Shown here: positions 1 through 8,811 of the stretch, one piece after another | Layout: each line of letters begins with the position of its first letter | How positions within the stretch are numbered: position 1 is the first letter of the stretch | Assembly: GCF_001558155.1 (NCBI RefSeq) | Contig: NZ_LOAS01000007.1 | Coordinates: 186,001-250,000, forward strand | Source: Aliiruegeria sabulilitoris | GTDB taxonomy: Bacteria > Pseudomonadota > Alphaproteobacteria > Rhodobacterales > Rhodobacteraceae | Reading direction: 5' to 3' | Length of the DNA stretch: 64,000 nt | Program-made: the position numbers and the translations under genes | Notes under the pieces: generated by a model | Databases searched by the model: none | Told to the model about the DNA's origin: nothing | What the model saw: only the letters and a program-made list of their open reading frames with translations

Positions 1-478
1 AGCCTTCGATCATCAGTTCCAGACCGCCAGCATGCACAATCTCGTGTTGTTCGAACGCGAGCCGGACCAGTTTGATAGGTGCGTTGGGCTGGTGCCAGCA
101 GATGCGCTCGTGGTCGACGAGCTCGCGCAGGGCAAACAGGCCGTCGGGAAGCTCGCTCGTCAGAAGCGAGCCTTCGAAGCGGCGCAGCAGGATCTTCTGA
201 TCGGGGGGCAGGAGCACGAAATCCTCCGGCCGGGCGCGGCCGAGCGCATTGGGGGCGATGCGGATCATCTTGCCGGTGAAGGTGTCGAAACACACGCTGC
301 GCACAGTTGCCGGGCCCCGGCCACGCCGGATGACCTTGTCGCCGGGCGTGAGCAGGACTGCGGGAATCGGGCCGTTTTCGGTGTAAAGAGAGAGCGAACC
401 GGTCAGGCCGGTCTCTTGCTGCGGCGATGGCTGCAGCGGCGGACGCCGGAGGGCGCTGCCGAGAAAGGGGATGTTCAT
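1..478 (-). CDS. Hint-domain protein, N-terminal part (runs off the window)
   Basis: Reading from the ATG at 478 toward base 1 gives 159 codons with no stop, so the gene is cut by the window edge. The visible part contains an LTPGDKVIRRGRGPATVRSV-like block at about residues 43-62, which resembles the start of Hint (hedgehog/intein) domains of the Hint_2 type, where a 'TPGD.V.T..G...V.' core precedes the strands of the fold. A later stretch on obtaining or expecting His-rich segments is seen (QHEIVHAGGLELM, about 143-155), again like Hint_2. Such proteins are common in Rhodobacteraceae as single or multidomain secreted proteins; their substrates are mostly unknown. The usual catalytic Cys at the start of a splicing Hint block is not visible here. 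Family assignment is moderate, function unknown. Confidence 0.6.
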   Translation of the reverse strand, partial: MNIPFLGSALRRPPLQPSPQQETGLTGSLSLYTENGPIPAVLLTPGDKVIRRGRGPATVRSVCFDTFTGKMIRIAPNALGRARPEDFVLLPPDQKILLRRFEGSLLTSELPDGLFALRELVDHERICWHQPNAPIKLVRLAFEQHEIVHAGGLELMIEG

Positions 479-698
479 GTGGCTGCTCGTGCCTGTTTTT
501 TCTTTATCCTCAGATGCTAGCCCGTGCAGGGCGATCTGCCGAGAGATATCCACAGAATTTTCCACAGAAGGCACGAAGCGTTGCAAATCTGTGGTTTTTA
601 CGCTCGCATCCGGCATTCAGCCTTGCTAGAAGGGCGCGAATTTGGATCGGGCGGCTGCGGCGCTGTGAAATGCGCTCCGCAGTCTTTTCGATATCAAA

Positions 699-783
699 GC
701 GGATGTGGCGGAACTGGTAGACGCACCAGATTTAGGTTCTGGCGCCGCGAGGCGTGGGGGTTCGAGTCCCTTCATCCGCACCA
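699..783 (+). tRNA. tRNA-Leu (anticodon UAG)
   Basis: An 85-nt cloverleaf: acceptor arm GCGGATG (699-705) pairs with CATCCGC, followed by A and an encoded CCA at 781-783. Anticodon stem CCAGA (726-730) pairs with TCTGG (738-742) around the loop TTTAGGT, placing TAG at 733-735. A long variable arm (GCCGCGAGGCGT region) fits the class II leucine tRNA, and GGTTCGAGTCC gives the T arm. It stands alone, 109 bases before tig. Confidence 0.97.
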
Positions 784-892
784 ATGACGTTTCGAGAGGA
801 ACGTTCGCAATGCTGGAGTGAGGGTGCCGGGGCCTTTCCGGGATCTGTTGCGGCGCGGATGTTTCGAATGTGAGGAAGGAAAGAGAAGAGCC

Positions 893-2230
893 ATGCAGGT
901 CACCGAGACCCTGAACGAAGGCCTGAAGCGCGGGTACCAGATCACCATCACGGCGGATGAACTGGACGCCAAGGTCAATGTAAAGCTGGCCGAGGCGCAG
1001 CCCGAGATCGAGATGAAGGGCTTCCGCAAGGGGAAGGTGCCGATGGCGCTGCTCAAGAAGCAGTTCGGCACGCGCCTTCTGGGCGAGGTCATGCAGGAAA
1101 GCGTCGATGGCGCGATGACCGAGCATCTCGAATCCACCGGCGATCGTCCGGCGCTGCAGCCCGAGATCAAGATGGAAGGCGAGAACTGGCAGGAAGGCGA
1201 CGATGTCGTCGTTTCCATGAGCTACGAGAAGCTGCCTGAAATCGAGCAGCCCGAGCTCAAGGAAATCGCCATCGAGAAGATGGTCGTGAGCGCCGATGAG
1301 GCCTCTGTCGAAGAGGCGCTGAACGGTCTGGCCGAGCAGGCCAAGAGCTTCAAGGCGCGCCGCAAGGGCTCCAAGGCCAAGGAAGGCGACCAGGTCGTCA
1401 TGGATTTCGTCGGCAAGGTCGACGGCGAGCCCTTCGAGGGCGGCTCGGCGGAAGACTTCCCGCTGGAGCTTGGCTCGGGCCAGTTCATCCCCGGCTTCGA
1501 AGAGCAGCTGATCGGTGTGAAGGTCAACGAGGAAGAGCCGGTCTCCGTGACCGTCACCTTCCCCGAGGAGTACCAGGCCGAGCATCTCGCCGGCAAGGAA
1601 GCCGTCTTCGATTGCACGATCAAGGAAATCAAGGCGCCGGCCGCGGCCGAGCTCGATGACGAGCTGGCCAAGCAGTTCGGTTCCGAGAGCCTTGATGCGC
1701 TCAAGGAGCAGATCAAGGAACGTCTTGAGGCCGAATATGCCGGTGCTGCCCGTGCCGTCATGAAGCGCGCGCTGCTGGACAAGCTCGACGAACTGGTTTC
1801 CTTCGACCTGCCGCCGACCCTGGTGGAAGCCGAGGCCAGCCAGATTGCGCACCAGCTCTGGCACGAGGAAAACCCCGATGTGCAGGATCACAACCACGAT
1901 CCGATCGAGCCGTCCGAGGAGCATAACAAGCTGGCCGTGCGCCGCGTGAAGCTGGGCCTTCTGCTGGCCGAACTGGGCCAGAAGAACGAGATCCAGGTTT
2001 CCGACGCCGAGATGACCCAGGCGATCCTCAACCAGGCGCGTCAGTACCCGGGCAAGGAGCGCGAGTTCTTTGAATTCGTGCAGCAGAACCAGCAGGTGCA
2101 GCAGCAACTCCGCGCGCCCCTGTTCGAGGACAAGGTCGTCGATTACGTCTTCGAACTGGCCACGATCACCGAAGTTCCCGTGGACAAGGACAAGCTGAAG
2201 GAAGCCGTCGAGGCGCTCGACGAGGAGTGA
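893..2230 (+). CDS. tig: Trigger factor (ribosome-associated chaperone, peptidyl-prolyl isomerase)
   Basis: 445 aa, the usual trigger factor length. It begins [13 protein letters not shown], the conserved ribosome-binding N-domain, with the G-F-R-K-G-K-P ribosome signature seen as [14 protein letters not shown] at about residues 43-56. A central FKBP-like PPIase domain follows (about 150-250, [20 protein letters not shown]), then the alpha-helical C-terminal arms. It binds ribosomes near the exit tunnel and holds nascent chains. An upstream in-frame start at 818 was rejected because the family starts at MQVTE and a purine-rich AGGAAGGAAAGAG precedes 893. Unlike many bacteria, clpP/clpX do not follow; a strong terminator does. 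Confidence 0.97.
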   Translation: MQVTETLNEGLKRGYQITITADELDAKVNVKLAEAQPEIEMKGFRKGKVPMALLKKQFGTRLLGEVMQESVDGAMTEHLESTGDRPALQPEIKMEGENWQEGDDVVVSMSYEKLPEIEQPELKEIAIEKMVVSADEASVEEALNGLAEQAKSFKARRKGSKAKEGDQVVMDFVGKVDGEPFEGGSAEDFPLELGSGQFIPGFEEQLIGVKVNEEEPVSVTVTFPEEYQAEHLAGKEAVFDCTIKEIKAPAAAELDDELAKQFGSESLDALKEQIKERLEAEYAGAARAVMKRALLDKLDELVSFDLPPTLVEAEASQIAHQLWHEENPDVQDHNHDPIEPSEEHNKLAVRRVKLGLLLAELGQKNEIQVSDAEMTQAILNQARQYPGKEREFFEFVQQNQQVQQQLRAPLFEDKVVDYVFELATITEVPVDKDKLKEAVEALDEE

Positions 2231-2252
2231 TCCTTCGCTGACCGGAATTTGG

Positions 2253-2284
2253 AAAGGCCGCTCCTCTCGGGGCGGCCTTTTCGT
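2253..2284 (+). terminator. Rho-independent terminator of tig
   Basis: AAAGGCCGC (2253-2261) pairs perfectly with GCGGCCTTT (2272-2280) around a 10-nt loop and runs into TTTTCGTTT. It lies 22 bases after the tig stop. Confidence 0.85.
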
Positions 2285-2297
2285 TTGTAGTGCGCTG

Positions 2298-2330
2298 CCT
2301 CCGGCGGGGATATTTGGGAGCAGAAGAGGA
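2298..2330 (+). repeat. Dispersed intergenic repeat, copy A
   Basis: CTCCGGCGGGGATATTTGGG followed by AGCAGAAGAGGA, directly downstream of the tig terminator. Related copies occur at 25489-25552 (minus), 31993-32054, 44101-44164 and 55533-55566. All share a GC-rich part, a GGGATATTT-like core and a purine-rich CAGAAGA tail, and all lie between genes. Confidence 0.6.
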
Positions 2331-2341
2331 CAGGTGGGGTG

Positions 2342-2938
2342 ATGTTGAACGAAGGGTATCACGACGTGCCGGACGGGATGCTGGCGATGGTGGTCACGCA
2401 TCTGGAGATGCGCGCGCAGGTTGCGCCGCGTCCGGTGCCGCAGCCCACGGGCGTTGAGCTCCGTTTCCATGAGACGCCGGATGTGGATTGGTACTGGGCA
2501 CTGTTTCGACGGATCGGAGCGGAAGAGTGGCTCTGGTTCTCCCGGCTGAGGCTGTCGCGGGAAGCGCTGGAGGATATCCTGCACCACCCGGATGTCGCGC
2601 TGTTCTCGGTTGAACGGGGCGGGGAGTCGCTTGGTCTGCTGGAATTGGATTTCCGGCAGGAGGGGGAATGCGAATTGGTGTTTTTCGGACTGGCGCCGGC
2701 GTTGATCGGTGGCGGTGTGGGCCGGTGGTTGATGAACAGTGCCATTGAACAAGCGTGGAGCCGCCCGATCTCGCGCTTTCACCTGCATACCTGCACGCTG
2801 GATCACCCCGGCGCGCTGTCCTTTTATCGCCGTAGCGGTTTCGTGGCCTTTCGCCGACAGGTCGAAATCGCGGCCGATCCGCGCGTTGTCGGGGAACTGC
2901 CGGAGAGCTGCGGCCCCCATATGCCGCTCATTCGCTGA
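2342..2938 (+). CDS. GNAT family N-acetyltransferase
   Basis: 198 aa. The C-terminal half has the GNAT fold signatures: a beta-4 strand LGLLELDFRQEGECELVFFG (about 99-118), the acetyl-CoA loop region GGGVGRWLMNSA (about 126-137), and the late LDHPGALSFYRRSGFVAFRR motif (about 156-175), typical of motif B where the Tyr acts near the thiol leaving group. It transfers an acetyl group from acetyl-CoA to an unidentified amine. A GTG at 2339 is directly in front; the ATG at 2342 was preferred. No operon partner on this strand is evident; the next gene begins 56 bases later. Confidence 0.8.
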   Translation: MLNEGYHDVPDGMLAMVVTHLEMRAQVAPRPVPQPTGVELRFHETPDVDWYWALFRRIGAEEWLWFSRLRLSREALEDILHHPDVALFSVERGGESLGLLELDFRQEGECELVFFGLAPALIGGGVGRWLMNSAIEQAWSRPISRFHLHTCTLDHPGALSFYRRSGFVAFRRQVEIAADPRVVGELPESCGPHMPLIR

Positions 2939-2994
2939 GATTGCGCGTTTCGGGCCGCCCGCCTAGGCTGATCTCAGGCATGGGAGGGCCCCGG

Positions 2995-3375
2995 ATGAAA
3001 CGACAATGCTTTGCGGCTATCTGCGTGATCCTTGCAGGAAACGTGGCCTGGGCCGAGAAATTCTATGGAACGCTAGTATCGCCCGTGAGTGGGGCGGGCC
3101 TGCCGGCGGCCTTCGAGATACGTGCGGATGGCGCGCTCGACTATTGTTTCCAGGACGTTGAGACGAATTGCTATCCACTGCCGCTGGAGACGCTGGAGGC
3201 CGGTGCCTACCGGGCGTCGGTCCTGAACGTGAGGTCCGTGGACGGGGTCGAGACGCGACATACCAATATCTGGACATGGGCACCGATTGACGGCGGCTAT
3301 CACGGTCGCTTCGAAATCCAGATCGAAGACGGTGCACCGGAATTGAAATCCGAAGGCGATTTCTTTCCGCGATAA
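2995..3375 (+). CDS. Small exported protein of unknown function
   Basis: 126 aa. The start MKRQCFAAICVILAGNVAWA is a clear Sec signal peptide with likely cleavage after AWA (about residue 20), leaving a roughly 106-aa mature periplasmic protein with two Cys (YCFQDVETNC) that could form a disulfide. A GGGAGG ribosome site lies 8 bases before the ATG. No family is recognised; the mature part is beta-rich and acidic. It may be co-transcribed with the upstream acetyltransferase (56-base gap), but nothing else ties them together. Confidence 0.65.
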   Translation: MKRQCFAAICVILAGNVAWAEKFYGTLVSPVSGAGLPAAFEIRADGALDYCFQDVETNCYPLPLETLEAGAYRASVLNVRSVDGVETRHTNIWTWAPIDGGYHGRFEIQIEDGAPELKSEGDFFPR

Positions 3376-3533
3376 GCGGCACTGGGCCTCCGCCGCCGTG
3401 CCCGTTTGGACAACGTGACGGTCCGGTCTGGGCGGCCACTCGGCGGACAGATCGTTTGCACGCAGCGTCCTTTGTCTGCGACACTGGTCCCGTCCGGTTC
3501 GGCGCCGGGCCAACTCAGCAGGGGAAATCCGCC

Positions 3534-4574
3534 ATGCGCTATCGTCGTCTCGGCCATTCCGGCCTTTTCGTTTCCGAGCTTTGCCTTGGTACCATGACAT
3601 TCGGCGGCTCCGACGGCATGTGGGGCCAGATCGGCAAGCTTCAGCAGGAAGAGGCGGATAGTCTGGTCCGTGTCGCGGTGGATGCCGGGGTCAATTTCAT
3701 CGACACGGCCAATGTCTACGCAAGCGGGCGGAGCGAGGAGATCCTCGGCCAATCGCTGCGCAATCTCGGGATCGCGCGGCAGGACGTGGTGATCGCCACC
3801 AAGGTGCATGGCGCGATGGGCGTGGGGCCGAATGCGCGCGGGCTTTCGCGGGCGCATATCCTCGATCAGGTCGATGCGAGCCTGAAGCGGATGCAGATCG
3901 ATCACATCGACCTCTACCAGCTTCACGGCGTCGATCCGGCCACGCCCGTTATCGAGACGCTGGAGGCGCTCGATACGCTCGTGCGCTCGGGCCGCGTGCG
4001 CTATATCGGCGTGTCGAACTGGGCCGCCTGGCAGATCGTCAAGGCGGTGGGCATCGCCGAGGCGCGCAAGCTGGCGCCCATCGTTTCGCTGCAGGCCTAT
4101 TACACGCTCGCGGGGCGCGACCTTGAACGCGAACTGGTGCCGATGCTGCGCGCGGAGGAGATCGGCCTGATGGTGTGGAGCCCGCTCGCGGGTGGCTTCC
4201 TGTCGGGCAAGTTCGACCGCGAGGGCACGACCACCGAAGGGCGGCGCGTCAGTTTCGATTTCCCGCCCATCGACAAGGAACGCGCCTATGACGCAGTGGA
4301 CGGGATGCGGAAGATCGCCTCGGAGAAGGGGTGCAGCATTCCACAGGTGGCGATTGCCTGGCTGCTGCATCAAAGGGTGGTGACGAGCGTGATCGTCGGC
4401 GCCAAGCGGGTCGACCAGCTTACCGACAATCTCGGCGCGGTCGATGTGGCGTTGTCGGAAGAGGATCTCGCGGCCCTCGACGCGGTCACGCAGCTACCAT
4501 CGGAATATCCCGGCTGGATGATCGAGCGGCAGGGCGAGGCGCGGGCAGGGCAGTTGCGGGATCAGCGGCGCTGA
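3534..4574 (+). CDS. Aldo/keto reductase
   Basis: 346 aa, standard AKR size. Begins MRYRRLGHSGLFVSELCLGT. Catalytic tetrad is visible: Asp and Tyr in DTANVYASGRSEE (about 55-67), Lys in VIATKVHG (about 84-91) and His in DLYQLHGVD (about 123-131). The C-terminal VIVGAKRVDQLTDNLGA matches the NADP(H)-binding loop of the family (about 286-302). It reduces aldehydes or ketones with NADPH; the substrate cannot be told from sequence. An upstream in-frame start at 3456 was rejected because homologues begin at the YRRLG segment and an AGGGGAAA site precedes 3534. Confidence 0.92.
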   Translation: MRYRRLGHSGLFVSELCLGTMTFGGSDGMWGQIGKLQQEEADSLVRVAVDAGVNFIDTANVYASGRSEEILGQSLRNLGIARQDVVIATKVHGAMGVGPNARGLSRAHILDQVDASLKRMQIDHIDLYQLHGVDPATPVIETLEALDTLVRSGRVRYIGVSNWAAWQIVKAVGIAEARKLAPIVSLQAYYTLAGRDLERELVPMLRAEEIGLMVWSPLAGGFLSGKFDREGTTTEGRRVSFDFPPIDKERAYDAVDGMRKIASEKGCSIPQVAIAWLLHQRVVTSVIVGAKRVDQLTDNLGAVDVALSEEDLAALDAVTQLPSEYPGWMIERQGEARAGQLRDQRR

Positions 4575-4605
4575 GGGGCGGCCCCGGGGCGCCGGTCTTT
4601 GGCAA

Positions 4606-4638
4606 AGAAAAACGGGCCGCTCGTTCGAGCGGCCCGTT
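4606..4638 (-). terminator. Terminator at the rplI / aldo-keto reductase convergent junction
   Basis: AACGGGCCGCTCG (4611-4623) and CGAGCGGCCCGTT (4626-4638) form a perfect long stem. On the minus strand it is followed by TTTTTCTTTG, so it ends the rpsF-rpsR-rplI transcript; on the plus strand the U tract is poor, though it may act both ways. Confidence 0.85.
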
Positions 4639-4661
4639 CCATTTCCCGATAGCGGGAAAGA

Positions 4662-5285
4662 TCAGTCTTCGATCGGGTCCTGAGGGGCCTCTTCGGCGGT
4701 GGCGCCGCGCAGGTCCTCGTCGTCTTCCGCGGCAGAACCCATGTCGTCGAACAGTTCGGCGATCTCGAATTCGTTCTGCGCTTCCTCTTCGGCGGCCAGT
4801 TCCTGGATGGACTTGCCGGTGGCCTGAAGTTCGGCCTCTTCCTGAGAGCGGGCGACGTTCATGATGATGGTCACCAGAACCTCGGGGTGCAGGGTCACGG
4901 TCATCTCGTGCAGGCCGAGTTCCTTGATCGGCTTCGGCGTGGTGACCTGCTTCTTGTCGACAGAGAAGCCACCGGCGGTGGCTGCTTCGGCGGCATCACG
5001 CGGGGTGACCGAGCCATAGAGAGCGCCGGCATCGGAGGCCGAACGAATCACGATGAACTGCTGACCATCGAGCGAGACGGCGAGGCTTTCGGCCTCTTTC
5101 TTGCTCTCGAGGTTGCGGGCTTCCAGCTGGGCTTTCTCGGCCTCGAAGCGGGCCTTGTTGGCCTCGGAGGCGCGAAGGGCCTTGCCTTGCGGCAGCAGGA
5201 AGTTGCGGGCATAGCCGTCCTTGACGGAAACGACTTCGCCCATCTGGCCAAGCTTGGCCACACGTTCCAGAAGGATGACGTCCAT
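4662..5285 (-). CDS. rplI: 50S ribosomal protein bL9
   Basis: 207 aa. The N-domain [19 protein letters not shown] and the following [13 protein letters not shown] are diagnostic of bL9, and the C-domain includes [14 protein letters not shown] and [14 protein letters not shown]. The protein is about 55 residues longer than the roughly 149-aa E. coli L9; the extra part is a strongly acidic tail ([10 protein letters not shown] onward to DPIED). It binds 23S rRNA near the L1 stalk base. It is the last gene of the rpsF-rpsR-rplI operon, 12 bases after rpsR, with AAGGAG before its ATG. Confidence 0.97.
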   Translation of the reverse strand: MDVILLERVAKLGQMGEVVSVKDGYARNFLLPQGKALRASEANKARFEAEKAQLEARNLESKKEAESLAVSLDGQQFIVIRSASDAGALYGSVTPRDAAEAATAGGFSVDKKQVTTPKPIKELGLHEMTVTLHPEVLVTIIMNVARSQEEAELQATGKSIQELAAEEEAQNEFEIAELFDDMGSAAEDDEDLRGATAEEAPQDPIED

Positions 5286-5297
5286 TTTCGGGTCTCC

Positions 5298-5525
5298 TTA
5301 TTTCACGGCGTAAGGCAGCAGGGCGAGGAAGCGGGCGCGTTTGATGGCACGGGCCAGCTCACGCTGCTTCTTGGCCGAAACGGCGGTGATGCGGGACGGC
5401 ACGATCTTGCCGCGCTCGGAAACGTAGCGCTGCAGGAGACGGGTGTCCTTGTAATCGATCTTGGGCGCGTTCTCACCAGAGAACGGGCAGACCTTGCGGC
5501 GGCGGAAAAACGGTTTTGCAGCCAT
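5298..5525 (-). CDS. rpsR: 30S ribosomal protein bS18
   Basis: 75 aa, normal S18 length. Motifs [20 protein letters not shown] and [17 protein letters not shown] are conserved S18 blocks, and the end [16 protein letters not shown] is typical. S18 sits on the 30S platform as a partner of S6, whose gene lies directly upstream. AAGGAG precedes the ATG. Confidence 0.98.
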   Translation of the reverse strand: MAAKPFFRRRKVCPFSGENAPKIDYKDTRLLQRYVSERGKIVPSRITAVSAKKQRELARAIKRARFLALLPYAVK

Positions 5526-5554
5526 TGGTTATGCTCCTTTTCTCAGGTTTCGAA

Positions 5555-5911
5555 TTAACGGCGCTCGCGACGGCGATCGTCGCGGTCGTCGCGCTTCTGC
5601 ATCTGGGCGGACGGGCCTTCGACATGCTCGTCCACCTTGATGGTGAGCACGCGCATCACGTCGTCATGCAGGCGCATCAGGCGCTCCATTTCCTGCACGG
5701 CCGGCGCGGGGGCGTCGGTCTTGAGGAAGGCGTAGTGGCCCTTGCGGTTCTTGTTGATCTTGTAGGCCATGGTCTTGACGCCCCAGTATTCCTGGTCGAC
5801 GACTTGGCCACCATTGTCGGCCAGAACGGTCGAGAAGTGCTCGATGAGCCCTTCGGCCTGCGCGTTGGACAGGTCCTGACGCGAGATGAAAACATGCTCG
5901 TAAAGCGGCAT
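5555..5911 (-). CDS. rpsF: 30S ribosomal protein bS6
   Basis: 118 aa. Begins MPLYEHVFISRQDLSNAQAE and contains YWGVKTMAYKINKNRKGHY, the hallmark S6 block. The ATG at 5911 has AGGAG upstream (TGACAGGAGTTCGC on the minus strand); the in-frame extension to 5995 has no support. First gene of the S6-S18-L9 operon; the region 5912-6102 must hold its promoter, but no clear -35/-10 pair stands out. Confidence 0.97.
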   Translation of the reverse strand: MPLYEHVFISRQDLSNAQAEGLIEHFSTVLADNGGQVVDQEYWGVKTMAYKINKNRKGHYAFLKTDAPAPAVQEMERLMRLHDDVMRVLTIKVDEHVEGPSAQMQKRDDRDDRRRERR

Positions 5912-6102
5912 GCGAACTCCTGTCATTTCTAGAGCGGCCTTCATAGGGCGGGCGATGATCTCCGCTGCCCGTCCACGAGAGGCGCCGCTGGTCACATCAA
6001 ATAGCGGAGATGGGCGCGTTTACGTCAGATGAGGGGTCAATGCAAGTGGAACCGGTGCCGGACAGCGGGGTGGAACCCTGAAAGAAAAAGAGACCTCTGG
6101 AC

Positions 6103-6501
6103 CTAAGGGTCGTAGAACAGTCGTCCGACGTAGTTGGACCTTCGCGCGTTGCCGGAGGGCAGATCCTTGCGGAACCGCACAAGCTGAAACTGGTTGCCGC
6201 CGCGATGATAGGTCCGGATGGTAACTACCGTGGCCGCGTCGATCCTGTGGCGTATGACACGATGCCGCCCTTCGATCATCAATGGCAGGGGATTACCGTG
6301 TTTGCCCAGCCTTTGTTCGACGGTCGGCGTGGCATCGAGCTTCTCCTGAAGCGTAGGGTCGGCGAACGCATCCTTGAGGCTCCAGTCTATGCGGCATCGG
6401 ACGATGTCATCTGCTTCCCGGGAGCTGGTTTGAGACAGGTCCGCAGCGGGGGCCGTTGGCACAATGACACCGAAGCACGCGAAAAGGATAAACCGGAACA
6501 T
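6103..6501 (-). CDS. Small exported protein of unknown function
   Basis: 132 aa starting MFRFILFACFGVIVPTAPAAD, a convincing signal peptide with likely cleavage after APA or PAA (about residue 20). The mature region is basic near the end (IRTYHRGGNQFQLVRFRKD) and matches no family I know. A GTG two codons upstream (6507) is an alternative start; neither has a clear Shine-Dalgarno. Its codon use is less GC3-biased than its neighbours, so a real gene is likely but not certain. Confidence 0.5.
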   Translation of the reverse strand: MFRFILFACFGVIVPTAPAADLSQTSSREADDIVRCRIDWSLKDAFADPTLQEKLDATPTVEQRLGKHGNPLPLMIEGRHRVIRHRIDAATVVTIRTYHRGGNQFQLVRFRKDLPSGNARRSNYVGRLFYDP

Positions 6502-6661
6502 AGGCACGCATTATGAAAGGTTTACCAGGTCAAGCCCGAGTGCTGACGTTGGCTGCCGTCAACAAATGCCGATCTTCGGTTGGTCGCTTGTGGCTTCGAG
6601 CGCAGAGGAGTAGAGGGTTCCGTAACGGAAAAATCACAAATGTAGTGGAAGGGACAGCAAG

Positions 6662-7594
6662 ATGAGCCGGGCATTCGTATTTCCAGGTCAAGGCGCGCAG
6701 GCGATCGGGATGGGCAAGGCGCTGGCCGATGCATACCCGGCAGCGAAGGCGGTCTTCGATGAGGTGGACGCGGCGCTTGGGCAGAGCCTGTCCTCGCTGA
6801 TCTGGGAGGGCGAGATCGAGACGCTGACGCTTACCGAGAATGCCCAGCCCGCGCTGATGGCGACCTCGATTGCCGCGCTGAAGGCGCTGGAGGTCGAGGG
6901 GATCGGCATCGAAACTGCTTCCTTCGTGGCCGGTCACTCGCTGGGCGAATACTCGGCGCTGGCCGCGGTCGGTGCGATCAGCATCTCGGACACAGCACGG
7001 CTGCTGCGCACGCGGGGGCAGGCCATGCAAAAGGCTGTTCCGGTGGGCCAGGGCGCGATGGCCGCGATCCTCGGGCTGGACTACGCCGCGGTGAGCGCGG
7101 TGGCCGAAGAGGCTGCGCAAGGCGATGTCTGCGCGGCGGCCAATGACAACGATCCCGCGCAGGTCGTGGTTTCGGGCGCCAAGGCGGCGGTCGAACGCGC
7201 GGTGGAGATCGCCAAGGGCAAGGGCGCCAAGCGCGCGGTCCTGCTGCCGGTTTCCGCACCCTTCCATTGCGCGCTGATGGCGCCGGCGGCGGATGTGATG
7301 GCCGAGGCGCTGGCGGCCGTAGACATCAACGCGCCCAAGGTGCCGGTGGTGGCGAATGTGCGCGGCGTGGCGGTGAGCAACCCCGACGAGATCCGCAAGT
7401 TGCTGGTGGAACAGGTGACCTCCGCCGTGCGTTGGCGCGAGTCGGTGGCCTGGATGGCCGGGCAGGGCGTGGACGAGATCTGGGAGATCGGCGCGGGCAA
7501 GGCGCTCACCGGCATGGTGCGCCGGATCGACCGCGCGGTGGCGATCCGCAATATCGGCACGCCTGAAGATGTGGCCAAGGCCAAGGAAGCCTGA
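6662..7594 (+). CDS. fabD: Malonyl-CoA:ACP transacylase
   Basis: 310 aa. Begins MSRAFVFPGQGAQAIGMGK; the active site GHSLGEYSAL holds the nucleophile Ser93 and the His partner lies in PVSAPFHCALM (about 198-208). It moves the malonyl group from CoA to acyl carrier protein to start fatty acid elongation. Unlike many genomes, fabG and acpP do not follow here; a strong terminator lies 44 bases after the stop, so it seems monocistronic. A GGAAGGGA site precedes the ATG. Confidence 0.97.
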   Translation: MSRAFVFPGQGAQAIGMGKALADAYPAAKAVFDEVDAALGQSLSSLIWEGEIETLTLTENAQPALMATSIAALKALEVEGIGIETASFVAGHSLGEYSALAAVGAISISDTARLLRTRGQAMQKAVPVGQGAMAAILGLDYAAVSAVAEEAAQGDVCAAANDNDPAQVVVSGAKAAVERAVEIAKGKGAKRAVLLPVSAPFHCALMAPAADVMAEALAAVDINAPKVPVVANVRGVAVSNPDEIRKLLVEQVTSAVRWRESVAWMAGQGVDEIWEIGAGKALTGMVRRIDRAVAIRNIGTPEDVAKAKEA

Positions 7595-7638
7595 ACGACG
7601 TCCTATTCCCGCGCCAATCGGCACGGATGAGCCTGTTG

Positions 7639-7676
7639 AAACGCCCGCCATGAATCTGGCGGGCGTTTGCCTTTTT
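7639..7676 (+). terminator. Rho-independent terminator of fabD
   Basis: AAACGCCCGCCA (7639-7650) pairs with TGGCGGGCGTTT (7657-7668) around TGAATC and is followed by GCCTTTTTC. Confidence 0.88.
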
Positions 7677-7796
7677 CGGTGGGCAGTTCTTCCTGCAAGG
7701 ATGCCGGAAAAGAAAGTGCGCGGAAACTCTCGCTCCCTCTTGCAGGGCGCATTGGCGGTGCCGATTTGCTGATGGTTGAACATGCGGAGATAACAG

Positions 7797-8750
7797 GTGA
7801 TCGCGCTCGGCTTGATTGTCCTAGGTCTGACCGGGCTGGTGCTCGGCGGTGAATTGTTGCTGCGCGGAGCCGTTTCGGCGGCGCGGAACCTGCGTATCTC
7901 GCCCATGGTCATCGGCCTGACCCTTGTCGGCTTCGGCACTTCGACACCGGAGCTTGTCACCAGCCTTCAGGCCGCGCTGGCGGGCTCTCCGGGCATCGCG
8001 GTCGGCAATATCGTCGGCAGCAATATCGGCAACGTCCTGCTTATCCTCGGCATCGCGGCGCTGCTCGCGCCCATCGCCGTTGCCCCGGCCGCCTTTCGCC
8101 GCGACGGAACGATGCTCCTGATCGCAACGGGCCTGTGCCTTCTGGCGGTGCTGGTGGGAAATATCGGCCGGCTGGGCGGGGGCGTTCTGGCCGCTGCATT
8201 GGCGGGCTACCTCTTCTACACGTTTCGGGCAGAGAGGCGTTCCTCGGACACGGCGACGTCCGAACTCTACGAAGCCGAAGCGGAGATCCTTCCGGGCGCG
8301 GGCCAGTCTGTCGGTGCCGCACTCGGGTTGGCGGCTGTCGGGCTGATCGTCACCATTCTCGGTGCGCGCTTCCTCGTGGTGGGCGCCATCTCGACGGCCC
8401 AGGCGGCCGGCATATCGGAGACCGTGATCGGGCTGACCATCGTCGCCATCGGCACCTCGATGCCGGAGCTGGTGACCTCGGTGCTCGCGGTGCGCAAGGG
8501 GCAGGGAGATGTGGCCCTGGGCAACGTGCTGGGCAGTAATATCTTCAACGTGCTCGGGATTCTCGGGGTCACGGCGATGGTGCAGCCCATAGCCGTGCCG
8601 GCGCAGATCATCCGTTTCGATATCTGGGTGATGATCGGCGCGGCTCTTATGCTGGTCCTGTTCGCCCGGACGGGGTGGCGCATTGGCCGGCGCGAAGGGG
8701 GCGTGATGCTGGGCTGCTATATTGGCTATCTGGCCTGGCTTCTGATCTGA
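7797..8750 (+). CDS. Calcium/sodium antiporter (YrbG-type cation exchanger)
   Basis: 317 aa, about ten hydrophobic segments in two inverted halves. Each half has the alpha-repeat ion-binding motif of the Ca2+:cation antiporter superfamily: GFGTSTPELVTS with NIVGSNIGN (about 43-71) and AIGTSMPELVTS with NVLGSNIFN (about 217-250). It exchanges cations across the inner membrane; Ca2+ against Na+ or H+ is the family norm. The start is GTG at 7797 with CGGAGA 9 bases upstream. Neighbours fabD and ilvB appear unrelated. Confidence 0.9.
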   Translation: MIALGLIVLGLTGLVLGGELLLRGAVSAARNLRISPMVIGLTLVGFGTSTPELVTSLQAALAGSPGIAVGNIVGSNIGNVLLILGIAALLAPIAVAPAAFRRDGTMLLIATGLCLLAVLVGNIGRLGGGVLAAALAGYLFYTFRAERRSSDTATSELYEAEAEILPGAGQSVGAALGLAAVGLIVTILGARFLVVGAISTAQAAGISETVIGLTIVAIGTSMPELVTSVLAVRKGQGDVALGNVLGSNIFNVLGILGVTAMVQPIAVPAQIIRFDIWVMIGAALMLVLFARTGWRIGRREGGVMLGCYIGYLAWLLI

Positions 8751-8760
8751 ACGGCGAAAC

Positions 8761-8792
8761 TGAAAAGGGCCGGCTCGCTGGAGCCGGCCCTT
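8761..8792 (-). terminator. Terminator between antiporter and ilvB
   Basis: AAGGGCCGGCTC (8765-8776) pairs with GAGCCGGCCCTT (8781-8792) around GCTG. On the minus strand the stem is followed by TTTTCAGTTT, so it ends ilvB; the antiporter transcript may also stop here. Confidence 0.82.
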
Positions 8793-8811
8793 CCAATGCG
8801 TGTCGGCGGGA

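Noticed and set aside
626-2920. Long minus-strand ORF of 764 codons across tig and the GNAT gene
   Set aside because: It is antisense to a clear trigger factor gene and has the repetitive Leu/Asp/Arg composition expected from reading a high-GC gene in reverse; it crosses the tRNA side as well.
6061-6102. Weak hairpin after the small exported protein gene (minus strand, T-rich TCTTTTTCTTT)
   Set aside because: The stem is only about four base pairs, too weak to call a terminator despite the T tract.
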